NCBI GenBank assembly: GCA_946403545.1
Contig: CAMJAG010000003.1
Location: 1-35,296, forward strand
DNA length: 35,296 nucleotides
Reading direction: 5' to 3'
Origin: an uncultured Caryophanales bacterium
Lineage (GTDB): Bacteria > Bacillota_I > Bacilli_A > RFN20 > CAG-826
The translations under genes and the position numbers were made by a program. Shown here piece after piece: positions 1-7,549 of the stretch (positions within the stretch are counted from its first letter, which is position 1; the number at the start of each line of letters is the position of its first letter). The notes beneath the pieces are model-generated. The model had not been told where the DNA came from, did no database searches, and saw only the letters and a list, made by a program, of their open reading frames with translations.

Positions 1-1
1 T

Positions 2-64
2 AACAAATATAATAAAAAGGCTGGTTCCAAGAACCAACCTGTTGAAGCTAAAGAGCTTGATTAA
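2..64 (+). CDS. possible 3' end of an upstream gene (20 residues)
   Basis: An open frame enters from the left edge and ends with TAA at 62-64, overlapping the stop of the convergent radical-SAM gene (shared TTAA). The 20 residues are Lys/Asn-rich and end in ELD, with codons typical of the neighbours. It is too short to name. The same bases form a good intrinsic terminator for the opposite strand, so the open frame may be chance. Confidence 0.3.
   Translation, partial: NKYNKKAGSKNQPVEAKELD
10..41 (-). terminator. intrinsic terminator of the radical-SAM gene
   Basis: Read on the minus strand, AGGTTGGTTC, loop TTG and GAACCAGCCT form a 10-bp stem with one mismatch, followed by TTTTTATTA. It lies about 20 nt past the stop of the activase. 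Confidence 0.65.
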
Positions 65-747
65 TATCCTCTAAGTTCAACCTTAGACATATATTTCTCC
101 AAGATTGATTTAAATTTATTAGCTTGGTCTTCACTTACACAGTGGAGACCTTTTTTTAAACATCCTTCTCTTTCTACAAATTTTTGTAGGTACATTTTAG
201 GAGTGTCTTTGAAAGATTCCCCTATTGCTTCTATGTCTTCACTAGTGAAGAACTCATCCACTAAAGTTGTACGAAGTTCAAAATCTATTCCACTATTAAG
301 TAAGATTTGGTAAGTTTCGTATACTTTATCAAAGAAATTGATTTTTGTATCAGTGGTTACTGGATATTTATTTTTAGAATTTTTAATATCCATAGCGACA
401 TAATCTAAAAGATTATCCTTTAACAAATCCTTGATAACTTCAGGATTTGTCCCATTAGTGTCCACTTTAATCAAAAAGCCTAGAGATTTAACTTGTTTAA
501 TCTTTTCTTTTAGATCTGGCATAAGAGTGACTTCACCACCAGTGAACACTACTGCATCTAGAATACCTTTTCTAGTATTTAGATAATCTAAAACGTGTTC
601 CCAAGAGATTTCATCGTCGCTATTTAAGACTGTTAAACCATTGTGGCAATATGGACATCTAAAATTACAAGGTTTGCAGAATAAGACTGCACTTACCTTG
701 TCTTCATAATCTAATAGAGATAATTTATCCATTCCGACGAAGTTCAT
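61..747 (-). CDS. nrdG: anaerobic ribonucleotide reductase activating protein-like radical SAM enzyme
   Basis: This is a 228-aa radical-SAM protein of the NrdG2 type, a glycyl-radical activase. The CxxxCxxC cluster motif is seen as CNFRCPYC near residues 27-34, followed by HN as in NrdG2 proteins. A glycine-rich FTGGEVTL segment follows at about 68-75. The family uses a 4Fe-4S cluster and SAM to make the glycyl radical on anaerobic class III ribonucleotide reductase. No reductase gene is visible here. Start ATG 747 is preferred because the N-terminus (MNFVGMDKLSLLDY) aligns with the usual family start. No Shine-Dalgarno sits at the right distance, and a perfect TATAAT ends 6 nt before the ATG, so the mRNA is probably leaderless. 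The exact substrate could be another glycyl-radical enzyme. Confidence 0.85.
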   Translation of the reverse strand: MNFVGMDKLSLLDYEDKVSAVLFCKPCNFRCPYCHNGLTVLNSDDEISWEHVLDYLNTRKGILDAVVFTGGEVTLMPDLKEKIKQVKSLGFLIKVDTNGTNPEVIKDLLKDNLLDYVAMDIKNSKNKYPVTTDTKINFFDKVYETYQILLNSGIDFELRTTLVDEFFTSEDIEAIGESFKDTPKMYLQKFVEREGCLKKGLHCVSEDQANKFKSILEKYMSKVELRGY

Positions 748-759
748 GTAAATATTATA
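748..759 (-). promoter_or_regulatory. -10 box abutting the activase start codon
   Basis: TATAAT (754-759, minus strand) is followed by 6 nt and then ATG, placing transcription start at the ATG. No convincing -35 is visible 16-18 nt upstream. The nearest AGGA is about 15 nt from the ATG, too far for a normal ribosome site. Confidence 0.5.
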
Positions 760-882
760 ATCCTTTTTAATTATTATTTATATTATATATAAACTTTTAT
801 TTGAATTTCAAAAAAAAGTATTTTTAAATTAGTTCGATATTATGTATAATTTATTAGAACATTTTTTTATAGGAGAAAAATT

Positions 883-2091
883 ATGAAATGTCCAGCTTGT
901 GGTAAAGAAAACAAAGATGGCGATTTATATTGCTATCGCTGTGGGGCAAAGCTAACAGGTGAAGATGTTACAGATACTATTGGGGAAGTTGATGTAGCAA
1001 AGCCTGTAAATCAAAAGAAATCAGTTTTTAAATACGTTTCTTTTGGTCTTATTTGTTTAGCAATCTTATTGATGTTTGTTGGTTGGTTCGGAGACACCAT
1101 ATTGGCATACACTAATATGTCATATGCAGGTTCAAGTCAAAATTCATTAATCGGTTGTGGTATCAAATACTTTTTCCAAAAGGGTTTTGAAGACATAAAA
1201 GTATATCAAAGTTATCAAGAACCTTACGCATACAATCTTGCAGTAACTACTTTAGTAATTAATTTAATTACTTATATAGGATTATTAGTAACTATCCTAT
1301 TATGTGGAACATTCGCTGTTCTTGCTTCAGGAAGAAAAACTTTTGGTAAAAAGTATATTCATAATCCTTTATATTATGTAAGATTCATTTTCATCGCTGC
1401 ATTTATTCATATTGGTTATTCATTAATGACTAACCATGGTTTTGAGAAAGCTAATATCTATGGAGCAACAATGAACGTTGGAGTCTTATTAGGTTGGGGT
1501 GCTATTTTAGTAATTATTGGTTTAATTATTGCGGTTGTTGCATCATATTTAGAAAAACTTGGTGATGGATGGCAAGAATTAGATGTTAAATCAAAGATTT
1601 CTGATCTTATGCATTATGGCGCTTTAGCGGCATTAATGATTGCGATATTATTAGTTTCTTGTGGTTCTTTGTATGCTGATCTTATGAGCGCAGGACAAGA
1701 TGGTTATGTAATTAATACACCTTATGGTTACCTATCATCCATTACTCTTAGGATATCTTATGGTGCAAGTTCTGATGGTTTTGCATTGTTTGTATCCGCT
1801 CTTGGATTCTTATTCCAACTTATTACATTAGGATTTGTAGTTATTGGATACTTCAAACTAAAACATAGAGAAAAGGCAACAGGACCAAGATTCTTCATTG
1901 CAGGTTCAATTACTTATCTTGCATCTATTATTTGTGGTATTATCGCTGGCGCTAAATACTACGATGGCGCTGCATCAATAAGTGTATTACTATCTACATT
2001 TGCATATCTTGCACTCTTCTTCCTTGCAATCGGAACTGCTTTAGCATATGTTTCTAAAAGTTTCTTTTGCAAAGCAAAGAAAAACGCATAA
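883..2091 (+). CDS. zinc-ribbon polytopic membrane protein
   Basis: 402 aa. The N-terminus carries a zinc ribbon with two CxxC knuckles (CPAC at 3-6, CYRC at 17-20), then a polar linker to about 47. About eight hydrophobic segments follow, near 50-75, 120-148, 163-182, 198-222, 241-266, 298-325, 335-358 and 365-390. A GWFGD motif ends the first membrane segment and an LGWG motif starts the fourth. The next gene has the same plan and motifs, so the two are tandem paralogs. ATG 883 follows AGGAG at good spacing, and TATAAT lies at 845-850. The function is not known; the zinc ribbon faces the cytoplasm if the positive-inside rule holds. A terminator separates it from its paralog. Confidence 0.8.
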   Translation: MKCPACGKENKDGDLYCYRCGAKLTGEDVTDTIGEVDVAKPVNQKKSVFKYVSFGLICLAILLMFVGWFGDTILAYTNMSYAGSSQNSLIGCGIKYFFQKGFEDIKVYQSYQEPYAYNLAVTTLVINLITYIGLLVTILLCGTFAVLASGRKTFGKKYIHNPLYYVRFIFIAAFIHIGYSLMTNHGFEKANIYGATMNVGVLLGWGAILVIIGLIIAVVASYLEKLGDGWQELDVKSKISDLMHYGALAALMIAILLVSCGSLYADLMSAGQDGYVINTPYGYLSSITLRISYGASSDGFALFVSALGFLFQLITLGFVVIGYFKLKHREKATGPRFFIAGSITYLASIICGIIAGAKYYDGAASISVLLSTFAYLALFFLAIGTALAYVSKSFFCKAKKNA

Positions 2092-2103
2092 AATATAAAA
2101 GGT

Positions 2104-2127
2104 GGCCTTTAAAAATAAAGGCCTTTT
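2104..2127 (+). terminator. intrinsic terminator between the two zinc-ribbon paralogs
   Basis: GGCCTTT (2104-2110), loop AAAAAT, and AAAGGCC (2117-2123) are followed by a short T run. The run is weak, so some read-through into the paralog is likely. Confidence 0.55.
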
Positions 2128-2143
2128 CAAAGGAGTTTTTATT

Positions 2144-3496
2144 ATGAAATGTCAAAAATGCGGAAGCGAAATTGATGACGATTCTTTATTTTGCTCTAAG
2201 TGTGGAGCAAAGGTTGAATCAGTTGTCGAAGAAAAATTCAAATGCCCAAAATGTGGCAGCGAAGTCACAAAAGACAGCAAATTCTGCCGTAAATGTGGTA
2301 ATGAATTAATCTGGGATAATGTTGATTATGATCACATTCCAGTTCCAGTAAAAGCAGAGGAAGAAACAGCTCCAGCTGCTCAAACTGTTCAAGCTGCTCC
2401 AAGAAAACGCGCTGATGTAAATAAAATCTTTGGTTTTATTTCATTAGGTTTAATCTCTTTAGCAGTACTACTACTCTTCATCGGATGGTTTGGAGACACA
2501 TTAAGTTTAAATGGTTCCTCTTTATTAAGAAGCTATGCCGGTGATTCATCTGCTGCACGTGTTGATATAACATGGTTCTTTGGTAGATCTTTTGATAGCA
2601 TTAAATCTCTTAAAGAATATGAAGGACAAGGCGCTTATGTATTTGCTTTAATATTCACAATTTTAAATACACTTACTTATGTACTTATGCTTGTTGGAAT
2701 ATTGGCATTTGGTACTCTTGCTATTCTTAACGCAGTTAAAAAGGTACAAGGAAAGGAAGTTAAATCAACATATATTGGTGGTTTAATCGCCACAACTCTT
2801 CCTCATATTGTTTATACATCTATGCTCTATTCAACTGTAATGTCTGTTACAGGCTCAGGCCGTAGCGAATCTATAAATATTGGTCTTGGTTGGGGTAGCA
2901 TCTTAGTTATCAGCGCTTTAATCTATTTATTTGCAGCTTCCGTTCTCGAATTATTTGCAAAAGAATCCAAAGGATTCAATAAGAAGAGATTGGTTTCATC
3001 AATTACTTATACAGTTAGTTTGATTACTGGTTTAGTTATGCTTCTTTGCTTATCAGGTTCAATCCTTTCTATGACAGAAAAAATGACCTCTAATAGCAGT
3101 ATGACAGCAGCAACTACACCATACGCATTCACACTTTCTACAATTACACAAATGTGCTCAGATACAACAACTGAAGTACCTTATTTATACTTACCAATCC
3201 TCAGTTTCTTCTTCCATATCTTAGCAATGATTATTGCTGTTCCAACATTCTCTGGTTTAGTAAAGAAAAACGATTCCGCTAATATTGTTGGATTTGCATG
3301 TGGTATCTTCTTCTTTATTGCATCTGCAATCTTCGGAATAATCGGCATGAATCAATCTATTGATCCATCACAAAGAGAAGCAGTGTCCTGTGGAATGGGA
3401 CCTGCTGCTATCGTCGCAATTGTCTTTGCAGTTATCACTTTTGCATTAATTGCAGTTTCATTAAGTTTCAAAAAGAAATCAGAACAAATCGCTTAA
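2144..3496 (+). CDS. double zinc-ribbon polytopic membrane protein
   Basis: 450 aa from ATG 2144, which is preceded by AAGGAG. An ATG 42 nt upstream lies in the terminator stem and is less likely. There are two tandem zinc ribbons in the first 55 residues (CQKC/CSKC and CPKC/CRKC). An Ala/Pro-rich linker is followed by about eight membrane segments. The first ends in FIGWFGD and a later one begins GLGWG, matching the upstream gene, so this is a paralog with one ribbon duplicated. A Ser/Thr-rich loop sits before the last membrane segments. No enzymatic motif is seen and the function is unknown. A third zinc-ribbon membrane protein lies at 28382-28855, but with a different membrane part. Confidence 0.8.
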   Translation: MKCQKCGSEIDDDSLFCSKCGAKVESVVEEKFKCPKCGSEVTKDSKFCRKCGNELIWDNVDYDHIPVPVKAEEETAPAAQTVQAAPRKRADVNKIFGFISLGLISLAVLLLFIGWFGDTLSLNGSSLLRSYAGDSSAARVDITWFFGRSFDSIKSLKEYEGQGAYVFALIFTILNTLTYVLMLVGILAFGTLAILNAVKKVQGKEVKSTYIGGLIATTLPHIVYTSMLYSTVMSVTGSGRSESINIGLGWGSILVISALIYLFAASVLELFAKESKGFNKKRLVSSITYTVSLITGLVMLLCLSGSILSMTEKMTSNSSMTAATTPYAFTLSTITQMCSDTTTEVPYLYLPILSFFFHILAMIIAVPTFSGLVKKNDSANIVGFACGIFFFIASAIFGIIGMNQSIDPSQREAVSCGMGPAAIVAIVFAVITFALIAVSLSFKKKSEQIA

Positions 3497-3510
3497 TTAA
3501 ACATATATTA

Positions 3511-3538
3511 TTGAAATAATATATAAATTTGATAAAAT
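3511..3538 (+). promoter_or_regulatory. promoter for the dCMP deaminase-folD operon
   Basis: TTGAAA (3511-3516), a 16-nt spacer, and TAAAAT (3533-3538) preceded by TG in extended -10 position (3530-3531). Predicted transcription start is about 3545, 3 nt before the ATG at 3548. Confidence 0.6.
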
Positions 3539-3547
3539 ACTTGTATT

Positions 3548-4021
3548 ATGATAAAAAGTAACATTTCATGGGATGAATACTTCATGGGTATTGCTTCTTT
3601 AAGCGCTCTCAGAAGTAAGGATCCTAACACAAAAGTCGGAGCATGCATTGTAGATGATGATAAGAAAGTCGTTTCTATCGGATATAATGGTATGCCAAAA
3701 GGTCTTGACGAAGACCAACTTTCATGGAACAAGGGTGAAGGTTTAGATAGCAAGTATTTATATGTTTGTCACGCTGAGATGAACGCAATTTTAAATACTA
3801 GAAACGGAAGTGCTTTGAAAGGATGCACATTATATGTCACCTTATTCCCATGTGAGAATTGCGCTAAAGCAATTATCCAATCTGGTATTAAAGAAGTTGT
3901 CTATTTAGACAACAAATACGCTGACACTATCGGTGCTCAAGCTAGTTTAAAGATGTTCCAATTAGCAGGAACAGTATTAAGACAATACAAAGGTAGAGTC
4001 TTAAACGAATTCGTTAAATAA
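3548..4021 (+). CDS. comEB: dCMP deaminase (ComEB family)
   Basis: 157 aa, a normal length for the family. It has the zinc-dependent deaminase signature: CHAEMNAI, with the His ligand and catalytic Glu, and PCENC with the two Cys ligands. The N-terminal SKDPNTKVGACIV segment and the GYNGMP motif are typical of deoxycytidylate deaminase. The enzyme converts dCMP to dUMP, the substrate of thymidylate synthase. The next gene, folD, begins 2 nt after its stop and makes or interconverts the methylene-THF cofactor used in the same step, so the pair supplies both inputs to dTMP synthesis. There is no Shine-Dalgarno, and the promoter places the mRNA 5' end about 3 nt before the ATG. Confidence 0.93.
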   Translation: MIKSNISWDEYFMGIASLSALRSKDPNTKVGACIVDDDKKVVSIGYNGMPKGLDEDQLSWNKGEGLDSKYLYVCHAEMNAILNTRNGSALKGCTLYVTLFPCENCAKAIIQSGIKEVVYLDNKYADTIGAQASLKMFQLAGTVLRQYKGRVLNEFVK

Positions 4022-4023
4022 TT

Positions 4024-4815
4024 ATGACTATTAAAGAATACGTTGCACTTAGAAAACAAGAGATGAAGCAAGAAGTTTTAGATATGCCTAAAAAGCCTTG
4101 CATCGCTATTGTTCAAATAAACGAAGATCCAGCAAGTTACGCTTACATTAAAGGTAAACTTAAAGATGCTGCAGAACTAGGAATTGATGCAGAATTAATT
4201 AAACTACCTTTAGAAACAACTGAACCTCAATTATTAAACGTAATTGATCGTTTAAATAAAGATAGCGTTCATGATGGATTCATCGTTCAAATGCCTCTTC
4301 CAAAGCAAATTAATGAAGAGACAGTTAAGCTTGCAATCGCTCCAGAAAAGGATGTTGATGGATTCCATCCACTCTCATCTTTAGCACCTTGTACACCAAA
4401 AGGAATCATGAATTATTTGAACTATATTAAAACTGATTTCACTGGTAAAAACGCTGTTGTTATCGGTCGTTCCAACATAGTTGGAAAACCAATGGCGAAA
4501 TTACTACTAAAAGCAAATTGTAATGTTACAGTACTTCATAGTAAAACTAGCCAAGAAGATATGGCTAGATATATCAAATATGCAGACATCATCGTAGTCG
4601 CTATTGGTAAAGCTGGTTTCTTAGATAATCGATTCGAATATAAACCAAGCGCTATTGTTGTTGATGTTGGTATTTCAAGAGATGAGACAGGTCTTCATGG
4701 AGATGCAATTCCAGGATTACCTGTTACACTACAAACACCAGTTCCTGGAGGTGTAGGACTTATCACTAGATTGGCCCTTTACGAAAACCTCTTGGAAATC
4801 GTAAAGGCAAAATAA
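4024..4815 (+). CDS. folD: FolD: methylene-THF dehydrogenase/methenyl-THF cyclohydrolase
   Basis: 263 aa, slightly shorter than the usual 280-300. It is bifunctional in one-carbon metabolism, interconverting 5,10-methylene-THF and 10-formyl-THF with NADP. Visible motifs are SYAYIKGKLK with the catalytic Lys near 45, DVDGFHP, PCTPKGI, the nucleotide-binding VVIGRSNIVGKP near 145-156, VDVGIS, and PVPGGVGLITRLAL. The last differs from the common PVPGGVGPMT by Leu-Ile for Pro-Met. The N-terminus is short relative to E. coli. The gene starts 2 nt after the deaminase stop without a clear ribosome site, suggesting translational coupling. A strong terminator overlaps its stop codon. Confidence 0.94.
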   Translation: MTIKEYVALRKQEMKQEVLDMPKKPCIAIVQINEDPASYAYIKGKLKDAAELGIDAELIKLPLETTEPQLLNVIDRLNKDSVHDGFIVQMPLPKQINEETVKLAIAPEKDVDGFHPLSSLAPCTPKGIMNYLNYIKTDFTGKNAVVIGRSNIVGKPMAKLLLKANCNVTVLHSKTSQEDMARYIKYADIIVVAIGKAGFLDNRFEYKPSAIVVDVGISRDETGLHGDAIPGLPVTLQTPVPGGVGLITRLALYENLLEIVKAK

Positions 4816-4842
4816 AATCGGATTCGAAATCCGATTTTTTTA
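4815..4842 (+). terminator. intrinsic terminator after folD
   Basis: AAATCGGATT, loop CGA and AATCCGATTT are followed by a T run at 4836-4841. The T run meets the stop of the convergent Crp-type gene. On the minus strand the A-rich left flank gives a weaker terminator, so it may act both ways. Confidence 0.8.
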
Positions 4843-5427
4843 TGCTCTTTTTATTACATTTCCTTTTCTCTTTATTAGATGTTTCTTTTCTAATCGAGAC
4901 AAACATCTAGATAAGGATTCTCTAGTCATACATAATGTTGCAGCTAGATCAGTAACAGATTTAATAGTGATTTGGTTATCATTCATTCCTAAGTAAACTA
5001 ATAATCTATCTTCACTACTTTCGTATGAGAGAACTTTAATCTTACTATTTAAAGCTTTAGAGAAATCTGATTGTTTGTTTAAGTATTCTAATAAGAAGTC
5101 TTGGTTAGTTTGTAAGATGTTAATTAAATCCGCTTTCTTGATAATTGCGACAGTGGATTTTTCTTTTGCCACTACATCGCCCTTATATTCTTTTTCACTA
5201 GAGAAGACTAAGTTAGCACCAAAAAGATTTCCAGGTGTAATTGAGTTATACACTATTTCTTTTCCTTCTATAGAATAAGAGACAATGTCAATCTCACCAC
5301 TAACGACGATTCCGATAGAATCACATGTATCGCCTTCCTTAAAAAGAGAGTAACCCTTTTTAATAGAAAGTCCTTTAACTAATTTACGTTGTTCTTTGCT
5401 TAAGCAAGATAATAATTTAATTTCCAT
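4840..5427 (-). CDS. Crp/Fnr-family transcriptional regulator
   Basis: 195 aa, a short member of the family. Residues about 1-115 form a cyclic-nucleotide-binding-type beta barrel (FKEGDTCDSIGIVVSGEI, then ITPGNLFGANLV). Residues about 135-195 form the Crp winged helix, with VTDLAATLCMTRESLSRCLS as the helix-turn-helix. The cysteines do not form the Fnr Fe-S pattern, and the ligand cannot be read from the sequence. It is divergent from an ABC importer 77 nt away. A GTGATT-TT-AATCAC box in that gap fits Crp-family spacing and sits at its own predicted transcription start, so it likely represses itself and controls the importer. Confidence 0.88.
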   Translation of the reverse strand: MEIKLLSCLSKEQRKLVKGLSIKKGYSLFKEGDTCDSIGIVVSGEIDIVSYSIEGKEIVYNSITPGNLFGANLVFSSEKEYKGDVVAKEKSTVAIIKKADLINILQTNQDFLLEYLNKQSDFSKALNSKIKVLSYESSEDRLLVYLGMNDNQITIKSVTDLAATLCMTRESLSRCLSRLEKKHLIKRKGNVIKRA

Positions 5428-5436
5428 ACCTATATC

Positions 5437-5450
5437 GTGATTTTAATCAC
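5437..5450. promoter_or_regulatory. Crp/Fnr-type operator
   Basis: Inverted half-sites GTGATT and AATCAC are separated by 2 nt. Read as GTGA-N6-TCAC this matches Crp/Fnr spacing. It lies directly at the predicted start (about 5450) of the regulator's own transcript, a position expected to block transcription, and upstream of the importer genes. Confidence 0.6.
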
Positions 5451-5456
5451 ATACTA

Positions 5457-5484
5457 ATTATAACACCGTGTAATAGAATTACAA
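5457..5484 (-). promoter_or_regulatory. promoter of the Crp-type regulator gene
   Basis: On the minus strand, TTGTAA (5479-5484), a 16-nt spacer and TATAAT (5457-5462). Transcription start is predicted near 5450, at the edge of the operator. The -35 overlaps a second palindrome at 5469-5483. Confidence 0.6.
5469..5483. promoter_or_regulatory. second palindrome in the divergent region
   Basis: TGTAAT-AGA-ATTACA is a perfect 6-bp inverted repeat with a 3-nt spacer. It overlaps the -35 of the regulator promoter and lies just upstream of the importer ribosome site. Its half-sites differ from the GTGATT box, so it may serve another regulator. Confidence 0.4.
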
Positions 5485-5504
5485 CGGAAAGAAGGAAATT
5501 CAAA

Positions 5505-6437
5505 ATGAAAAAAGTATTACCACTATTATCAACACTAGCACTCCTCGCTGGATGTGCTTCTAAAGGACCTACAAACTTAGAGGTCTCAGTATTGTGCCCA
5601 ACAGGTGCTCCTGCTTTAGCTTTCTATAATTATGCTACTGATACAAATTTTGAAACTAACGCTAACGCATCCGAAGGTATTCTCCCTTTAATGCTTAAAG
5701 GTGAAAAAGATGTTGTAATTTTACCTACAAATGCAGGTGTACAAGCAATTACAAAAAAGAGTGCTCCATACAAATTAGCAGCAACAATTACATTCGGTAA
5801 TGTCTATTTAGCATCTACTGGACATGATGCTGATAACACTCTTAATGATGGCGACTACATTATCTTATTCTCACAAGGCCAAGTACCTGATTTATTATTC
5901 CATTATGTATTTGGAGATACATTAGATTCTAACGCTCATTATGTTTCTAACGGAACTGATGCTGCTAAATGCTTAAAGCAAGGTAAAAATATTACAAGCA
6001 ATAACGAAGATGTTGACTATGTTTTAATCGCAGAACCAGCTCTTCAAAATGTTTTAAATACAACTCCAAACGTTAAAATTGCCAAAAATATTCAAGAAGA
6101 ATATAAAGCAAAATCAAATGGTTTAGATATTTTCCAAGCATCAGTGTTTATTAACAATAATCTTGATAACTCCAAGGCAAAATCATTCTTAAAGCAACTT
6201 GAAAAAGATGTTAAAGATGGGTTAAAAGATGTTAATAAAGTCAAAGAAGGTCTCGCAAAAGCTGAGAACTTAACTTCTAAATATGGCGTCCCTTCTGTTG
6301 AGGTTGTTGAACAAACATTTGCAAACAACAATAGTATGGGTTTAGGTTATAAAAACGCAAAAGAAAATAAAGCTGCAATTGATAACTTCTTATCATTATT
6401 TAATATAGCGGAGACCAATGAAGAAATTTATTTCTAA
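5505..6437 (+). CDS. ABC importer substrate-binding lipoprotein (NitT/TauT-like)
   Basis: 310 aa. It has a lipoprotein signal peptide with lipobox LLAGC and lipidated Cys17. The mature part resembles SsuA/ThiY/NMT1-type binding proteins: an early PTGAPALAFY ligand loop, then MLKGEKDVVILPTNAG and a later VLIAEPALQNV strand. The substrate cannot be told; the family takes up sulfonates, nitrate, thiamine precursors and others. AAGGAA precedes ATG 5505. The 3' end overlaps the permease gene by 20 nt, a tight translational coupling. No ATPase gene follows. The upstream gap carries Crp-type operator sequences shared with the divergent regulator. Confidence 0.8.
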   Translation: MKKVLPLLSTLALLAGCASKGPTNLEVSVLCPTGAPALAFYNYATDTNFETNANASEGILPLMLKGEKDVVILPTNAGVQAITKKSAPYKLAATITFGNVYLASTGHDADNTLNDGDYIILFSQGQVPDLLFHYVFGDTLDSNAHYVSNGTDAAKCLKQGKNITSNNEDVDYVLIAEPALQNVLNTTPNVKIAKNIQEEYKAKSNGLDIFQASVFINNNLDNSKAKSFLKQLEKDVKDGLKDVNKVKEGLAKAENLTSKYGVPSVEVVEQTFANNNSMGLGYKNAKENKAAIDNFLSLFNIAETNEEIYF

Positions 6438-7182
6438 TAAGTACATATTATTTGGTTTAGGTATAGTGTTATTCATCCTCCTTTGGTGGGTGATTTCACT
6501 ATTCTTTGACATCAATAAAATGGTAGTTCCGTCTCCATTAGACACTACTGTCAGGATGTTTGAACTACTAAGAGATCCATATACATTTAAATGTTTAGGA
6601 ATTACCCTACTTAGAGTGTTAATAGGATTTGGTATTTCTTTTGCTGTAGCATTCATTTTAGGTGTGCTTGCAGGTAACTCAAAGATTTTTGCAGGTCTAT
6701 TAAAACCAACTATGGTAGTTATAAAAAGTATTCCTACTGCTACCGTAGTATTCTTATTTGTTATTATGGTATCTCCTAAAGATGCGCCAATCTTAGTTAC
6801 TACATTAATTAGTTTCCCAATTCTATTTGAAGCAGTTACATCAGGTATTGCTAATGTAGATAAGGAAACTTTAGAAGCTAGTAAAGTTGATGGAGCAGGT
6901 TACTTAAAAAGAAATATATTTATTAAGATTCCACTATCTCTTCCTTATATTGGTGTAGGTGTTTTAGCTAGTTTCTCTTTATCTTTTAAAGTTGAAATTA
7001 TGGCAGAAGTCATCACTGGCAATACAGATGCAGGTCTAGGAAACGTTATAAGAGCAACTCAAGGCGCTGATCCAACTGATATGGTTACAATATTTGGTTA
7101 TTCCTTTATTGCAGTTATATTAGTTTTAATAATTTCAATTACTGCAGATGTTATTAAAGATAAACTTAAAAGGATATCGTAA
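6418..7182 (+). CDS. ABC importer permease (SsuC/TauC-like)
   Basis: 254 aa, with about six membrane segments of the binding-protein-dependent transport permease family. The EAA loop that docks on the ATPase is visible as EASKVDGAGYLKRNIFIKIP near residues 159-178, so a partner ATPase must exist. None is encoded downstream: a terminator and two tRNA genes on the other strand follow directly. The start at 6418 overlaps the end of the binding-protein gene by 20 nt. The importer is therefore missing its energy subunit locally and probably borrows one encoded elsewhere. Confidence 0.85.
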   Translation: MKKFISNKYILFGLGIVLFILLWWVISLFFDINKMVVPSPLDTTVRMFELLRDPYTFKCLGITLLRVLIGFGISFAVAFILGVLAGNSKIFAGLLKPTMVVIKSIPTATVVFLFVIMVSPKDAPILVTTLISFPILFEAVTSGIANVDKETLEASKVDGAGYLKRNIFIKIPLSLPYIGVGVLASFSLSFKVEIMAEVITGNTDAGLGNVIRATQGADPTDMVTIFGYSFIAVILVLIISITADVIKDKLKRIS

Positions 7183-7194
7183 TCCCTAATACAA

Positions 7195-7229
7195 AGAAAA
7201 AAGCACTTCATCCGAAGTGCTATTTTTTT
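7195..7229. terminator. bidirectional terminator between permease and tRNA-Phe
   Basis: AGCACTTC (7202-7209), loop ATCC, and GAAGTGCT (7214-7221). It has a T run on the plus side (7223-7229) and an A run on the left that reads as T on the minus strand. It serves the permease (+) and tRNA-Phe (-). Confidence 0.8.
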
Positions 7230-7234
7230 AAATC

Positions 7235-7310
7235 TGGTGGCTCAGGCCGGGAGCGCGCCGGCGACACTCAGATTTTCAGTCTGATGCTCTACTAACTGAG
7301 CTACCGAGCC
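7235..7310 (-). tRNA. tRNA-Phe(GAA) with non-canonical D and T loops
   Basis: The acceptor stem is GGCTCGG/CTGAGCC with one G-U pair, discriminator A, and CCA is encoded. The anticodon arm TCAGA-CTGAAAA-TCTGA gives anticodon GAA (Phe). The D arm is GCTC-AGTTAGTA-GAGC, with A at position 18 instead of the near-universal G18. The T arm is GCCGG-CGCGCTC-CCGGC; the loop should read TTCRANY but has C54, G55 and C58. G19 and C56 are kept. All stems pair, so it is not simply decayed. Confidence 0.85.
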
Positions 7311-7347
7311 AGCAAACTTTTTTTCTAATATAATATCTTATAAAAGA

Positions 7348-7450
7348 AAAGCGCTAATAATGGCGGACCATACGGGAATCGAACCCGTGATCTTCTCCGT
7401 GACAGGGAGACATGTTAACCGCTACACCAATGGTCCACTTGCAGCGCTTT
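7348..7450. repeat. inverted repeat flanking tRNA-Asp
   Basis: AAAGCGCT (7348-7355) and AGCGCTTT (7443-7450) bracket tRNA-Asp. In the precursor they could pair as an 8-bp stem beyond the acceptor stem, which might guide processing. Confidence 0.4.
7361..7436 (-). tRNA. tRNA-Asp(GTC)
   Basis: The acceptor stem is GGACCAT/ATGGTCC, discriminator G, and CCA is encoded. The anticodon arm TCTCC-CTGTCAC-GGAGA gives anticodon GTC (Asp). The T loop TTCGATT and D-loop GG are canonical. It lies 50 nt upstream of tRNA-Phe on the same strand, probably in one transcript. Confidence 0.95.
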
Positions 7451-7453
7451 ATT

Positions 7454-7482
7454 ATTATCTTAAAAATTTAAACAAATTGCAA
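7454..7482 (-). promoter_or_regulatory. promoter of the tRNA-Asp/tRNA-Phe transcript
   Basis: On the minus strand, TTGCAA (7477-7482), a 17-nt spacer and GATAAT (7454-7459). Predicted start is about 7447, 11 nt before mature tRNA-Asp. Confidence 0.55.
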
Positions 7483-7502
7483 TAGTATATTTCAAAATAA
7501 TA

Positions 7503-7531
7503 TAAAAAAATGACTCCACTACGTGGAGCCA
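7503..7531 (-). terminator. terminator of rubrerythrin
   Basis: On the minus strand, TGGCTCCAC, loop GTA and GTGGAGTCA form a 9-bp stem with one G-U pair, followed by seven T. Confidence 0.8.
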
Positions 7532-7549
7532 TATATTTTTTAATAATTT

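Noticed and set aside
2102..2143. Upstream start for the second zinc-ribbon protein
   Set aside because: The extra 14 residues lie in a terminator hairpin; AAGGAG precedes the ATG at 2144, and the zinc ribbon begins right there.
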